Of a stretch of 64,000 nucleotides of DNA, positions 23,086 through 34,455 are shown piece by piece. Numbering within the stretch: position 1 is the stretch's first letter; every line of letters starts with the position of its first letter. Below the pieces are notes generated by a model. It searched no databases. It saw nothing but the letters and a program-made list of their open reading frames with translations, and had not been told where the DNA came from. The stretch is from Chiridota heheva (lineage: Eukaryota > Echinodermata > Holothuroidea > Apodida > Chiridotidae). The stretch lies in NCBI GenBank assembly GCA_020152595.1, contig JAIGNY010001849.1:218501-282500 (forward strand). Direction: 5' to 3'. The position numbers and the translations under genes were made by a program.

Positions 23086-25579
23086 AGCCGTAGAAAGCAG
23101 TAGTAGGCCGTACTCTTAGGGTAAAATTCGAGTCCAAAATAATTAAAAGTCATTTTTCAATAACAAACAGGTTTATTGAACTTTAGCTTTCAAATGCGAA
23201 ATAAATAATCCTTTCAATTTTCTTTGAGAAATCAATCAAGTTTATATACACATGTAAATCTAACCAGCTTTGTGCCATTATGTTTAAGAACTTGTCCCCC
23301 CCTTCCCCCCCCACTGTGCCATTATAATGTTTAAGAACTTGTCCCCTCCCATAACCCCCCCCCCCTCCACACACACACACGCCTCTCCTTGGTGGCCCGG
23401 GTAAAATATAACGGGTCATTGTGGTGATGAGCAAGTGCATCACTTGTCATAGAAATTAACTGCATCTTGTATCATTGCATGAAACACAAGAGCCCTTGAA
23501 ATGTATCGTTAGTTTAGGGTCACATCAAGAAACTTTGTAAATCGGGAATTTACAAAGTTGTATCATGTGACATTAGTCAGGATAACTATCATATTGTGGT
23601 AATTGAGATGAAAGTATATATTTTCTTGATTTATGGTGTTTTGTGATATACTGTAATCATCATTCCCAATTTCTCAATCAAATAACAGAACTGGCAAAAA
23701 ACATTTATTTTAGTAATGGAAAATTTGTGGCGGTATCATGGGCAAAAGTGGGGCCATAATTGTACATACCATTCCCCCTGTGATGCAGGAGGGGGGATAC
23801 ATACCCCCATCACCCCGGGATCTACGCCCTTGGTCATAGATAAATATAGTGTATGTGTTTTTATCCACCAATTGAGAAGTTCAAACTCTTGTTTCCATCA
23901 GTAGTTGAAAGTTAATCGGAGATACCCCTTTCAGATACCCCTTGAGGGCAAGGTACGGCATCCTCCAAGAATACCATGACCATCCCACCAAGGAAGTACC
24001 CCTTCCCCTGATCCGGGCAAGGTATGGCATCCTCCAAGAATACCATGACCATCTTACCAGGAAAGTAACCCTTCCCCTGTTCCCAACCACCACATTTTTT
24101 CGGTCAATGAGGATGTCCATGCATCTTACATGTCCCTAAAAACTACTGTAGCTTCTAGTACATGCTGAATGCACAATTTATTTGCTTTGCTGGAAACTGA
24201 ACAAGACTTTTCTCCAAATTGGTGACATATTTCATTCCAATTGACATTTTCTTTCCCAGAACTCATACAAATACGGGTACAACTTCAGAAGAACTCTCTT
24301 GACAGTTTTATGTTCAGGAGCAATCTAAATTGTTTTCATGATATGTACTTGCCGAAAGGTAAATGGACAACTGGCAAACTGGAATTGTGTGCTCTTATTG
24401 ATGACAATTCCAGTACCTACCTTTGGTAGCCGTATTATAGCACACCATACTATAGCACATCATATTACACAAATCCCAATCTGCTGTACAATAAGATGAT
24501 ACACTGTAATTGATGTAAATGGGGTGTAACACAACTTCATGTTTATGGAAGGAAAAGTTTAAAGGAGACATAAAGTCTGATACAATCATTATTTAATATG
24601 ATAGAGGATAAAAATCTTAACCAACTGCCAACAAGAGCAAGTCAAAATCGTATTCCTATCACAAGTTATGCATGTTTGAATTCAACACATGGGGGCTGCC
24701 ATTTTGTTCAATTCTGTATTGACATATTGTGCATGATGACATAATATTGTGCATGATGACATAATATTGTGCATGATGACATAATTTACCCAATAGGGAC
24801 ATAAGGATTACAATGTATTTTATTATAAATTTGTTTGCAGTTTTTATTCCAAAAAAATTTGACACAAAAGTTTTAACAGCATGTTTTAATAATTTCATGT
24901 GTACACTAAAAACTTTTTGACCCTTACAAAAGAAAAACAATTTTTCATGAGCTAGAAAACTTGAGGTAGATTATAAAGAAATAAAGAGCATTCCAACATC
25001 CTGCTGGGCTGATGACATCCTATTCTGCATGCTTTGAAATCAAAATGGCAGCTCCCATGGTACTATTAAGTAGTAGCATTAAAGTTTTTAATTAAATACA
25101 AAAAATGTGTGAGATTGCAAACTTGGTCAGAAAATTTATTATTTTCAATTCTAGCTTATGAAATAAGGATTATGTCAGACTTTATGTCTCATTTAAGCAA
25201 TTCCCAATCTCTATCATATGTCAAATGATTGTTTTATCATTGATATATGGTGATAGCAGGGCCGCAATTCCTGGGAGACCGGAAGGGGTCAGACCCATTG
25301 TACATTTTCTTCCTTTTCTGATAAAGAGGGGGGGGGTTGAGTTGATGGAATGTATATAGGAATTTTATCAGTCTGGCTCATATGCACCAAACATTGCATG
25401 AAAGATTGCAAAATTAAAAATTAAAAAGCTGTCAAATGGACCATTTTCCATTGAAAGTTTTTTTATTTTCAAGCATTATTTTTGCAAATATGCAAATTTA
25501 TCTTTCATTAATAGAAACCTCCAATTTCTTATTCAAATTTATTGTTTATTAATTCTCTAATGACAAAGATCTTTTAATT
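23086..25579. other. Non-coding with small repeats
   Basis: A perfect 12-bp hairpin, 'aactttgtaaat' and its complement around 'cggga', lies at 23531-23559. A duplication of about 65 bp ('ggcatcctccaagaatacca' twice) lies at 23945-24085. About three copies of 'atattgtgcatgatgacata' lie at 24725-24785. Poly-C and (CA) runs occur near 23350. No gene was recognised. Confidence 0.55.
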
Positions 25580-25875
25580 CATCAAAGCCCCACCCCAATC
25601 ACCATTTACATGGACAGAGAAATGAGCAAAGCCCCACCTCAATCACCATTTACATGAACAGAGAAACGAGCAAAGCCCCACCCAAATCACCATTTACATG
25701 GACAGAGAAATGAGCAAAGCCCCACCCCAATCACCATTTACATGGACAGAGAAACGAGCAAAGCCCCACTCCAATCACCATTTACATGGACAGAGAAACG
25801 AGCAAAGCCCCACCCCAATCACCATTTACATGGACAGAGAAATGAGCAAAACCCACCCAAATCACCATTTAAATC
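25580..25875 (+). repeat. 44-bp minisatellite, left block
   Basis: Six to seven copies of 'gagcaaagccccaccccaat', 'caccatttacatggacagag', 'aaat'. This is the same family as the larger block beginning at 26130. Confidence 0.95.
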
Positions 25876-26129
25876 ATGACTTGTCCTTCTCCTTAAAAAT
25901 TTGTTCCAGCAAATCATAACCACAAACTTACTGTGGCAAATAGTGAGACCACTTTATCTTAATTAAAATAACCACACAATATTGACTTTATCCATTGCTA
26001 ATATGATACTCAGCACCAACTTCCACAACAACTAAGGTTTTCAGAATAAAGAAAATAAAGAGGAAAAATCACCTAGTTATTTCAGGTCGGGTCTGACTGT
26101 TTGAAACTTTAAGGAGCAGAACAACTAAT
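25876..26129. other. Spacer between two blocks of the 44-bp array
   Basis: About 250 bases of unrelated AT-rich sequence split the array. No element ends were identified, so it may be an insertion or a block-wise duplication boundary. Confidence 0.6.
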
Positions 26130-27634
26130 GTGGACAGAGAAACAAGCAATGCCTCACCCCAATCACCATTTACATGGACAGAGAAATGAGCAAAGCCCCA
26201 CCCCAATCACCATTTACATGGACAGAGAAACGAGCAAAGCCCCACCTCAATCACCATTTACATGGACAGAGAAATAAACAAAGCCCCACCCCAATCACCA
26301 TTTTCATGGACAAAGAAATGATCAAAGCCCCACCCCAATCACCATTTACATGGACAGAGAAACGAGCAAAGCCCCACCCCAATCACCATTTTCATGGACA
26401 AAGAAATGAGCAAAGCCCCACCCCAATCACCATTTTCATGGACAAAGAAATGAGCAAAGCCCCACCCCAATCACCATTTTCATGGACAAAGAAATGAGCA
26501 AAGCCCCACCCCAATCACCATTTACATGGACAGAGAAACGAGCAAAGCCCCACCCCAATCACCATTTTCATGGACAAAGAAATGAGCAAAGCCTCACCCC
26601 AATCACCATTTACATAGACAGAAATGAGCAAAGCCCCACCCCAATCACCATTTACATGGACAGAGAAACGAGCAAAGCCCCACCCAAATCACCATTTACA
26701 TAGACAGAAATGAGCAAAGTCTCACCCCTATCACCATTTACATGGACAGAGAAATGAGCAAAGCCCCACCCAAATCACCATTTAAATAGACAGAAATGAG
26801 CAAAGCCTCACCCCAATCACCATTTACATAGACAGAGAAATGAGCAAAGCCCCACCCCAATCACCATTTACATGGACAGAGAAACAAGCAAAGCCCCACC
26901 AAAATCACCATTTACATAGACAGAGAAATGAGCAAAGCCCCACCCAAATCACCATTTACATGGACAGGGAAATGAGCAAAGCCCCACCAAAATCACCATT
27001 TACATAGACAGAGAAATGAGCAAAGCCCCACCCAAATCACCAATTACATGGACAGAGAAATGAGCAAAGCCCCACCAAAATCACCATTTACATAGACAGA
27101 GAAATGAGCAAAGCCCCACCCAAATCACCAATTACATGGACAGAGAAATGAGCAAAGCCCCACCAAAATCACCATTTACATGGACAGAGAAATGAGCAAA
27201 GCCCCACCCCAATCACCATTTTCATGGACAAAGAAATGAGCAAAGCCCCACCAAAATCACCATTTACATAGACAGAGAAATGAGCAAAGCCCCACCCAAA
27301 TCACCAATTACATGGACAGAGAAATGAGCAAAGACCCACCCCAATCACCATTTACATAGACAGAGAAATGAGCAAAGCCCCACCAAAATCACCATTTACA
27401 TAGACAGAGAAACAAGCAAAGCCCCACCCCAATCACCATTTACATGGACAGAGAAATGAGCAAAGCCCCACCCAAATCACCATTTACATGGACAGAGAAA
27501 TGAGCAAAGCCCCACCAAAATCACCATTTACATAGACAGAGAAACAAGCAAAGCCCCACCCAAATCACCATTTACATGGACAGAGAAATGAGCAAAGCCC
27601 CACCAAAATCACCATTTACATGGACAGACAAATG
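26130..27634 (+). repeat. 44-bp minisatellite, right block, about 34 copies
   Basis: Same 44-base unit as the left block. Variants (ttacatgg, ttcatgg, ttacatag; cacccc, cacccaa, caccaaa) occur in recurring patterns, suggesting expansion by multi-unit duplication. Open frames starting 'atggacagag' are by-products. Confidence 0.95.
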
Positions 27635-27644
27635 AGAACTTATC

Positions 27645-27890
27645 ATGGCTGAGATCGAAGAAATTCCCTTTGCTATGCAACAGCATAAATTCATCTCCAG
27701 ACCCATCAATCCAACAAAAAGTGAAGATTTAGTCATCTTGTTCATCCCGGTACCTCTAATAAAAATTCCCTCCTTGCCCATTTCCATGGATTTATTATTG
27801 TTATTAAAGAAATCAATTAGTAACCAGCACACAGACCCACCAGTGCATAATCAAAAAGAGCAAGTCCTACTAATATTTCTTTCTTCTTAA
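27645..27890 (+). CDS. Small open frame after the 44-bp array, doubtful
   Basis: An 81-codon frame starts MAEIEEIPFAMQQ directly at the right edge of the minisatellite. Its second half is hydrophobic and Leu/Ile-rich, but no domain is recognised. It has no stop upstream within the repeat-derived context that would set the start, and no splice evidence. It may be chance; it is noted because it starts where the array ends. Confidence 0.15.
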   Translation: MAEIEEIPFAMQQHKFISRPINPTKSEDLVILFIPVPLIKIPSLPISMDLLLLLKKSISNQHTDPPVHNQKEQVLLIFLSS

Positions 27891-29110
27891 TAATTTTTTT
27901 CAATGAGCCCCTCCTTTAAAGTCCTATGTCTCTTTAAGCGTTTGTGCACATCCATTGTGCACCACAGTTCTTTCACAGCATTCCTATTACATAGCACAGA
28001 TATCTAACACATCAGTCACTCCCTAATATGGTGTGCTTGCGTCAAGCATGATCCAGTGCTGAGATGGAGGTGACCCAGGGAGATGCAAGATGGACTCCAA
28101 TCACCATGAGGATGATAGAAAATGATCAAACAGATGCTATTATTAAGTCAACTTAATGAGGAGATGAATTCATGGGGAAACGGGAAAAACTGGTTGTACG
28201 GAGGACCAGCATGAACGTACAAGTTTCTTGGATGTAAACTTTAAATTACTGTTTCATGCCGTTTGATTGTTACGCTTGATGTGTTCAGCATCAATGGAAG
28301 GTTATGAGGATATAAATTGTTGTAGGCAGATGGTGAAGTTGGAGTGGAAATATTTACAAGGCACTATGATAGTAGCATGCAACAGGCATGTAGATTGTAC
28401 ATTCCATGTCGAGCTGTATCTCGAGGTGGCACTGAACTTTTTCACAATTCATTGGAGAAAATTATATCCCGGAGACGTTGCTATCCCAGTCACAAATAAT
28501 CAAACAAGAGTTGTGATAGATATGTTGACATACAGTCAACAGAAGAATAAATCATGACATAATTCAAGTACATATGTAGAAAACTTGACATTGTGAAGAG
28601 AGTATTGTAAGTTTAAAAGTCAAATGTTAGGAAAAAATAAATATTTGTGGCGGGAAATATTCTACACTACTACCACATAAGTTATTAGTCTTCGGTAATG
28701 GCAATGACAATAATCTTAATGGAACTTCAATGGAAGTGATGCAGAAAGAATTCAAAGAAATTGTAATGATGGACATTTCTAAAAAAAATATACAAGGAAA
28801 TATTTTTGTCTTAGATAATTGTGGGGGATGGATAAGTGGTGATTTAGAAAACAGTGAATTACTCAAAACGAAGGTCTCCTTAGTGTCACTTGTTCTTAAT
28901 ATGAAACAAACTATTGTATTCAATCTTCAAGGCACAAATCTGAATGTCACGATTGGTTGCTATTGAAGACCCACGAATAAATATAACTTCTGATTGATAG
29001 AACTATTAATGCAACACTAATTTACTGTGAGCTACAGCATGCAGTGAGGTGCGAGTGTCTTGGAAGGGGAAAGGACTCCCACATATCTAATTGGTTTGTG
29101 GGCACTTTTT
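27891..29110. other. Non-coding, no recognised gene
   Basis: Several frames of 60-100 codons exist but show no motif or splice pattern. No repeats stand out. Confidence 0.4.
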
Positions 29111-29119
29111 AAACCAATC

Positions 29120-29310
29120 CCACAGTTCTTTGTAGCCCTTCAGAGTGTTTGTATCCATTTGGGTAAAACTTTAAGTCCCTACTTCGATCCTCGTTAACAG
29201 GTCAGCCACAACATTCCTATGACCAGGAGCACAATACTGAAGCCCTTGTTCATCCAATTTCCAAATTCTAACCAAATGTATGTCAAAAATATATCTTATT
29301 GATTTTTGTT
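29120..29310 (-). pseudogene. Possible Ty3/gypsy-type RNase H remnant
   Basis: On the minus strand a short frame contains YCAPGHRNVVADLLTR. This resembles the conserved end of the RNase H domain in Ty3/gypsy-type polyproteins (pattern Y-x-PG-x-x-NVVAD-x-L-S/T-R). Only this end is legible; upstream frames are broken by stops. No LTR, integrase or protease was found nearby, so this would be a small relic. The match is by motif only and could be coincidental. Confidence 0.4.
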
Positions 29311-30164
29311 GACCCACTATTTATAATGTAATCATATCAAATGCTCAAAAGATCACGTAGTTCATTGTGCACAGAAAGAAGTAAGGGCGGGCTGAAAAAA
29401 TACACAGCTATTATTCAAGACTCCCCACTGTTTCTTAGCTTCACCACAAAAAACACTGTTATATGTACCCTGACATCTAGAGGTTCCATCCCCAAAGACC
29501 CCTTAGGATGTGCTAATGTCACCCAGTTTCATAACCAATAAAAAATGGTGATTATATCTGACATTTTTGCCCTATAAGCGACACCAATTCTTAGAAATTC
29601 TTTGCTTTGCTTTCTCAGCAATGACAGTAATGCTTCATGGCTTATATTTGGCACAGAGGTTTTAGAAAGTAGGAATGACAAGTTTGACAGGATAGAAGTT
29701 ATTGTACTAGAAGTCATTGACATGATTCATCAACTCAAAGACAGTAAAACTACTTCATACGTAGAAAACTTTAGTAGGCTGCAAAATAGATTTTCATAGA
29801 GATTTTTAAAAGAAAGGTATCGTACCATAAATATCTTTATAAGAAACGCCACTTCCGGTTTTCAATTTTTCAGGGGCCTAAATGTCTTATCGATAACATC
29901 ACAGATTTCTCAGAATCAATAAGGAAAATTGAACCAGAGGGAGAAATCTCATGTGGCTCCAATGCCAACTTTGGATTGGGAAGCAATTAGTTTTTTTTTT
30001 GTAGTTTTTTTAAGTGTTATGCTCTCACTTGTAGTTTATTTATCATATGGAACGTGTAATTTTGTTTCTTGTTTAAGTGTTAAGATTGTGCCTTTTCTGT
30101 AAGCCACAATCACAACAACCGATGGAAAATTGTATTTGGCCAGCTGCCTGACATGAACAATGAT
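29311..30164. other. Non-coding, no recognised feature
   Basis: AT-rich with poly-T near 29990. No gene or element ends found. Confidence 0.4.
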
Positions 30165-30985
30165 GAAGTCAACATACCAAGTATGATACACTAGATCCAC
30201 TGCACGGTTCTTTAGATATCGTGTTTACAAGCTTGTTTACAGAATTTTACATTTAGCCCCGCTTACTTATTAATATTCATGACACTAGCACCAAAAACAA
30301 TAGTGCTCATCTACAGACTACAGCACATCCCTATACCACTTATGATACAAATCCTTCTCACAGTTTTTGAGATATCATGTTTAAAAGCTTGTTAACAGAG
30401 TTTTACACTTATCGCCCTGCCTACAAATTAATGTTCATGACATCAGCAACAAACCAATAGGGGTGATCAACAGACCACAACACTCCATATATCAAATATG
30501 ACATAAATCCACTGCACAGTTCTTGAGATATCGTGTTCACAAGCTTGTTAACAAAATTTTACATTTAGCTCCGCCTTCTAATTAATATTCATTACATCAG
30601 CACCGAAAAAAAAAGGGGTCATCCGCAGACCACAACACTTCTTATATCAAATATGACATAAATCCACCAAATAGTTCTTGAGATATCGTGTTCACAATCT
30701 TGTTAACAGAATTTTACATTTAGTTCCGCCTACTAATAAATATTCATGACATCAGCACCAAAAGCAATAGGGATCATCTACAGACCACAACTCATCTACA
30801 CCAAGTATCGAATAGATATACCTGAAGGATATTGAGATATCATGTTTACAAGCTTGTTAACATAATTTTACATTTAGTCCTGCTGCCTTCTAATTAATAT
30901 TCATGACATTAGCACTAAAAAACAATAGCAAGTTTCTACAGGCCACAATACATCTATATACCAAGTATGATCTATTACATAATTT
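30165..30985 (+). repeat. About 155-bp satellite, locus 2 (five monomers)
   Basis: A core such as 'ccgcctactaataaatattc' recurs at about 30252, 30412, 30569, 30722 and 30876, spacing 153-160 bp. Each monomer carries 'gagatatcgtgtt', 'acaagcttgttaac' and 'ttcatgacatcagcac' motifs. It is the same family as 12530-13345 but without the A-B alternation. Confidence 0.85.
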
Positions 30986-30997
30986 TGATTTAAAGCA

Positions 30998-31109
30998 TGA
31001 ACTTCATGATAATATCACATGAACTTCATGATAATATCACATGAACTTTGTGATAATATCACATGAACTTCATGATAATATTACATGAACTTTGTGATAA
31101 TATCACACG
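30998..31109 (+). repeat. 22-bp tandem repeat, about 5 copies
   Basis: Unit 'catgaacttcatgataatat' plus 'ca', with an alternating variant 'ctttgtgataa'. It lies just right of the 155-bp satellite. Confidence 0.9.
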
Positions 31110-31282
31110 TTTAACTTCAAACCCGGTTCAAATAGGTTTACAGTTGAATTTTCTAAATATTTCTGGCAGGATCTAGGTCATTTTTTAATCAGGTCACTCA
31201 ATTATGGTTATAGAAACTCCCTTTTGTCTGTGACGCAGAGGTTAGGCATTACTTCTCTATACCAAAAGGCAATAACCCTTTA

Positions 31283-31445
31283 CATACACACACATACATA
31301 CATACATACATACACACATACACACATACATACATACATACATACATACATACATACATACATACATACATACATACATACAAACACACACACATACATA
31401 CATACATACAAACACACACATACATACATACACACACACACACAC
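31283..31445 (+). repeat. (ACAT)n/(ACAC)n microsatellite
   Basis: Interspersed 'acat' and 'acac' tetranucleotides over about 160 bp. Confidence 0.95.
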
Positions 31446-32040
31446 CAGCATGACTACACTAAGGTTCCTTATGCTATGGCATCGGAACCAAAAATGGAAG
31501 TGACGTTACCAGCACAGCGGTGTTCACTTCTGACTTTATGGGACGATTCCTTTTCTTTAAAGACCTGATTCCTGATTTTACTTTTAATTTTAGCTCAATG
31601 TGGGAATTACTGTAGATGATTTTAACAGCGTTCAAAGTTTTACTGTCTATAAACACACTACTCCCAGGGTCATCTACTCCCAGGGTCATGGCAACATTAG
31701 GAGGACATGGCAACATTAGGAGGTCCCCTCCCCTCTCTACCACAATATGTATTAAAAATTGATAAAAATTGTAAAAGACGATCAAACTTTTGTTTGCTTT
31801 CCAGCAGGTCAGTCACACAATGGTCACACCATGGTCACACTAATCCATGGCCCCTCCAGATAATACAACCCTAGCAGACTAGGCTATGCCGCCGACGATT
31901 GAACACACAATTACAATGACGGGGTCGTCGCCTGCATATTCGGTTATAATAGTAACAATGCTATCACGAAACGCTTAATACGACCCAGACGAGAACACAG
32001 ATACAACGTACGGACAGACATAACATCGACAACCAAGTCA
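31446..32040. other. Non-coding, no recognised gene
   Basis: Short local duplications occur ('ctcccagggtcat' twice and 'catggcaacattaggagg' twice, 31665-31722). Otherwise nothing recognised. Confidence 0.45.
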
Positions 32041-32160
32041 ATGTCCACGGCCTTTGATAACCAGTTGTGGTACACTGGCGTGTCTACCCAACACAGGCTT
32101 GAACCCAGGGCCTCGTGGTCTGTAGACCGGTATGATAACCACTACACCACAGTAGGCAGA
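32041..32160 (-). mobile_element. tRNA-derived SINE with readable promoter boxes
   Basis: On the minus strand 'ggtgtagtggttatca' (box A-like) is followed about 35 bases later by 'gggttcaagcc' (box B-like). After the tRNA part comes 'caactggttatcaaaggccg', shared with the copies at 6195 and 44088. The 3' part found in the other copies is truncated here. A real tRNA gene is unlikely: the body continues past the tRNA region and the same body recurs at three sites. Confidence 0.8.
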
Positions 32161-32609
32161 CTAGGCTATGGTGACATCACTTCTTAAATCATTTCCAAGC
32201 TACCTTCGATTTATTGCATCTGGCAGCTGAGTGTGCAACACTTTATACTTCTGTGAGTGGCTGCCACCTTTTAATTGGATATGTCTGACACTGGGGATAC
32301 ACAATGACACTCCACTGGTATTCCAATAACTCTAGTACATGACCATTATATAAGAGCAATACTGAAACTGTCAAAGTATTTGGGAACTTTGGAAAAGTAA
32401 AATACATTTTAATACTTTCTCATCTTGTTTTTAAAGAGGCAAAATCATCATATGGTCACAATGTTTAGACCTCGATTCAAATTAATTGATTGTTGCATGA
32501 TTAATTGGTCCTTATTTTATGGTATGTACTAACTAAAACCACAAGCTTGAAAATGCTTGATATAGCCCAGTCGTCAAGTCAATGGAATTCACTTTTCGAA
32601 CCAACAGTT
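32161..32609. other. Non-coding spacer
   Basis: No gene or repeat recognised. Confidence 0.45.
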
Positions 32610-34455
32610 GTAGTTTTTCGCTCCTTGTATTCGTCTGTTCTTTTTTTGCTCCTTGTATTCGTCTGGTGACTGTTCTCTTTTAGCTCCTTGTATTCGCCAG
32701 GTGACTGTTCTCTTTTAGCTCCTTGTATTCGTCTGGTGACTGCTCATTTTTCACTCCTTGTATTCGTCTGGTGACTGTTCTCTTTTAGCTCCTTGTATTC
32801 GTCTGGTGACTGCTCATTTTTCACTCCTTGTATTCGTCTGGTAACTGTTCTCTTTTAGCTCCTTGCATTTGTCTGGTGACTGTTCTTTTTTAGCTCCTTG
32901 TATTCATTTGGTAACTGTTCTCTTTTCACTCCTTGTATTCGTCTGGTGACTGTTCTTTTTTCACTCCTTATATTCGTCTGGTGATTGTTCTTTTTTCACT
33001 CCTTATATTCGTCTGGTGATTGTTCTTTTTTCGCTCCTTGTATTCATCTGGTGACTGTTCTCTTTTCACTCCTTGTATTCGTCTAATGACTGTTCTTTTT
33101 TCGCTCCTTGAATTCATCTGGTGACTTGTTCTCTTTTAACTCCTTGTATTCGTCTAATGACTGTTCTTTTTTCGCTCCTTGTATTCGTCTGGTGACTTCT
33201 TTTTTCGCTCCTTGTATTCATCTGGTGACTGTTCTTTTTTCGCTCCTTGTATTCCTCTGGTGACTGTTTTTTTTTTACTCCTTGTATTTGTCTGGTGACT
33301 GTTTTTTTTTTCACTCCTTGTATTCGTCTGGTGACTGTTCTTTTTTCCCTTCTTGTATTCGTCTGGTGACTGATCTTTTTCACAAAATGTATTCATCTGG
33401 TGACTTCTTTTTTCGCTCCTCTTATTCGTCTGGTGACTGTTCTTTTTTCACTCCTTGTATTCGTCTGGTGACTGTTCTCTTTTCACTCCTTGTATTCGTC
33501 TGGTGACTGTTCTTTTTTCGCTCCTTGTATTCGTCTGGTGATTGTTCTTTTTTCACTCATTGTATTCGTCTGGTGACTGTTCTTTTTTCGCTCCTTGTAT
33601 TCATCTAGTGACTGTTCTTTTTTCGCTCCTTGTATTCATCTGGTGACTGTTCTCTTTTCACTCCTTGTATTCGTCTAATGACTGTTCTTTTTTCGCTCCT
33701 TGAATTCATCTGGTGACTTGTTCTCTTTTAACTCCTTGTATTCGTCTCATGACTGTTCTTTTTTCGCTCCTTGTATTCATCTGGTGACTTCTTTTTTCGC
33801 TCCTTGTATTCATCTGGTGACTGTTCTTTTTCGCTCCTTGTATTCGTCTGGTGATTGTTTTTTTTACTCCTTGTATTCGTCTGGTGACTGTTTTTTTTTC
33901 ACTCCTTGTATTCGTCTGGTTACTGTTCTTTTTTCCCTTCTTGTATTCGTCTGGTGACTGTTCTCTTTTCACTCCTTGTATTCGTCTGGTGACTGTTCTT
34001 TTTTCGCTCCTTGTATTCGTCTAATGACTGTTCTTTTTTGACTCCCTGTATTCGTCTGGTGACTGTTCTTTTTTTCGCTCCTTGTATTTGTCTGGTGACT
34101 GTTCTATGTTCACTCCTTGTATTCGTCTGGTGACTGTTCTTCTTTCGCTTTTTGTATTCGTCTGGTGACTGTTCTTTTTTCACTCCTTGTATTCTTCTGG
34201 TGACTGTTCTTTTTTCGATCCTTGTATTCGCCTGGTGACTGTTCTTCTTTCGCTTTTTGTATTCGTCTGGTGACTGTTCTTTTTTCACTCCTTGTATTCT
34301 TCTGGTGACTGTTCTTTTTTCGCTCCTTGTATTCGCCTAATGACTGTTCTTTTTTCCCTCCTTAAATTTGTGTAGTGACTTGTTCTCTTTTAACTCCTTG
34401 TATTTGTCTGGTGACTCTTCTTTTTTCGCTTCTTGTATTCATCTAGTGACTGCTT
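32610..34455 (+). repeat. 35-bp minisatellite, about 52 copies
   Basis: Unit 'ctccttgtattcgtctggtg' plus 'actgttcttttttcg', with variants (tcgctcc, tcactcc, tagctcc; gtgac, atgac). A block of several hundred bases near 33060-33360 recurs with small changes at 33650-33950, including the same unusual 'gacttgttctcttttaact' unit, which points to a higher-order duplication. The strand is T/C-rich. Confidence 0.95.

Noticed and set aside
28267..28966. Host exons in frames of 78-98 codons
   Set aside because: No domain, no paired splice sites and no composition change relative to surrounding non-coding DNA.
31224..31568. His/Thr/Tyr-rich protein
   Set aside because: It is a translation of the (ACAT)n microsatellite.
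32041..32160. A functional tRNA gene on the minus strand
   Set aside because: Box A and box B are recognisable, but the body continues into SINE sequence shared at two other sites.
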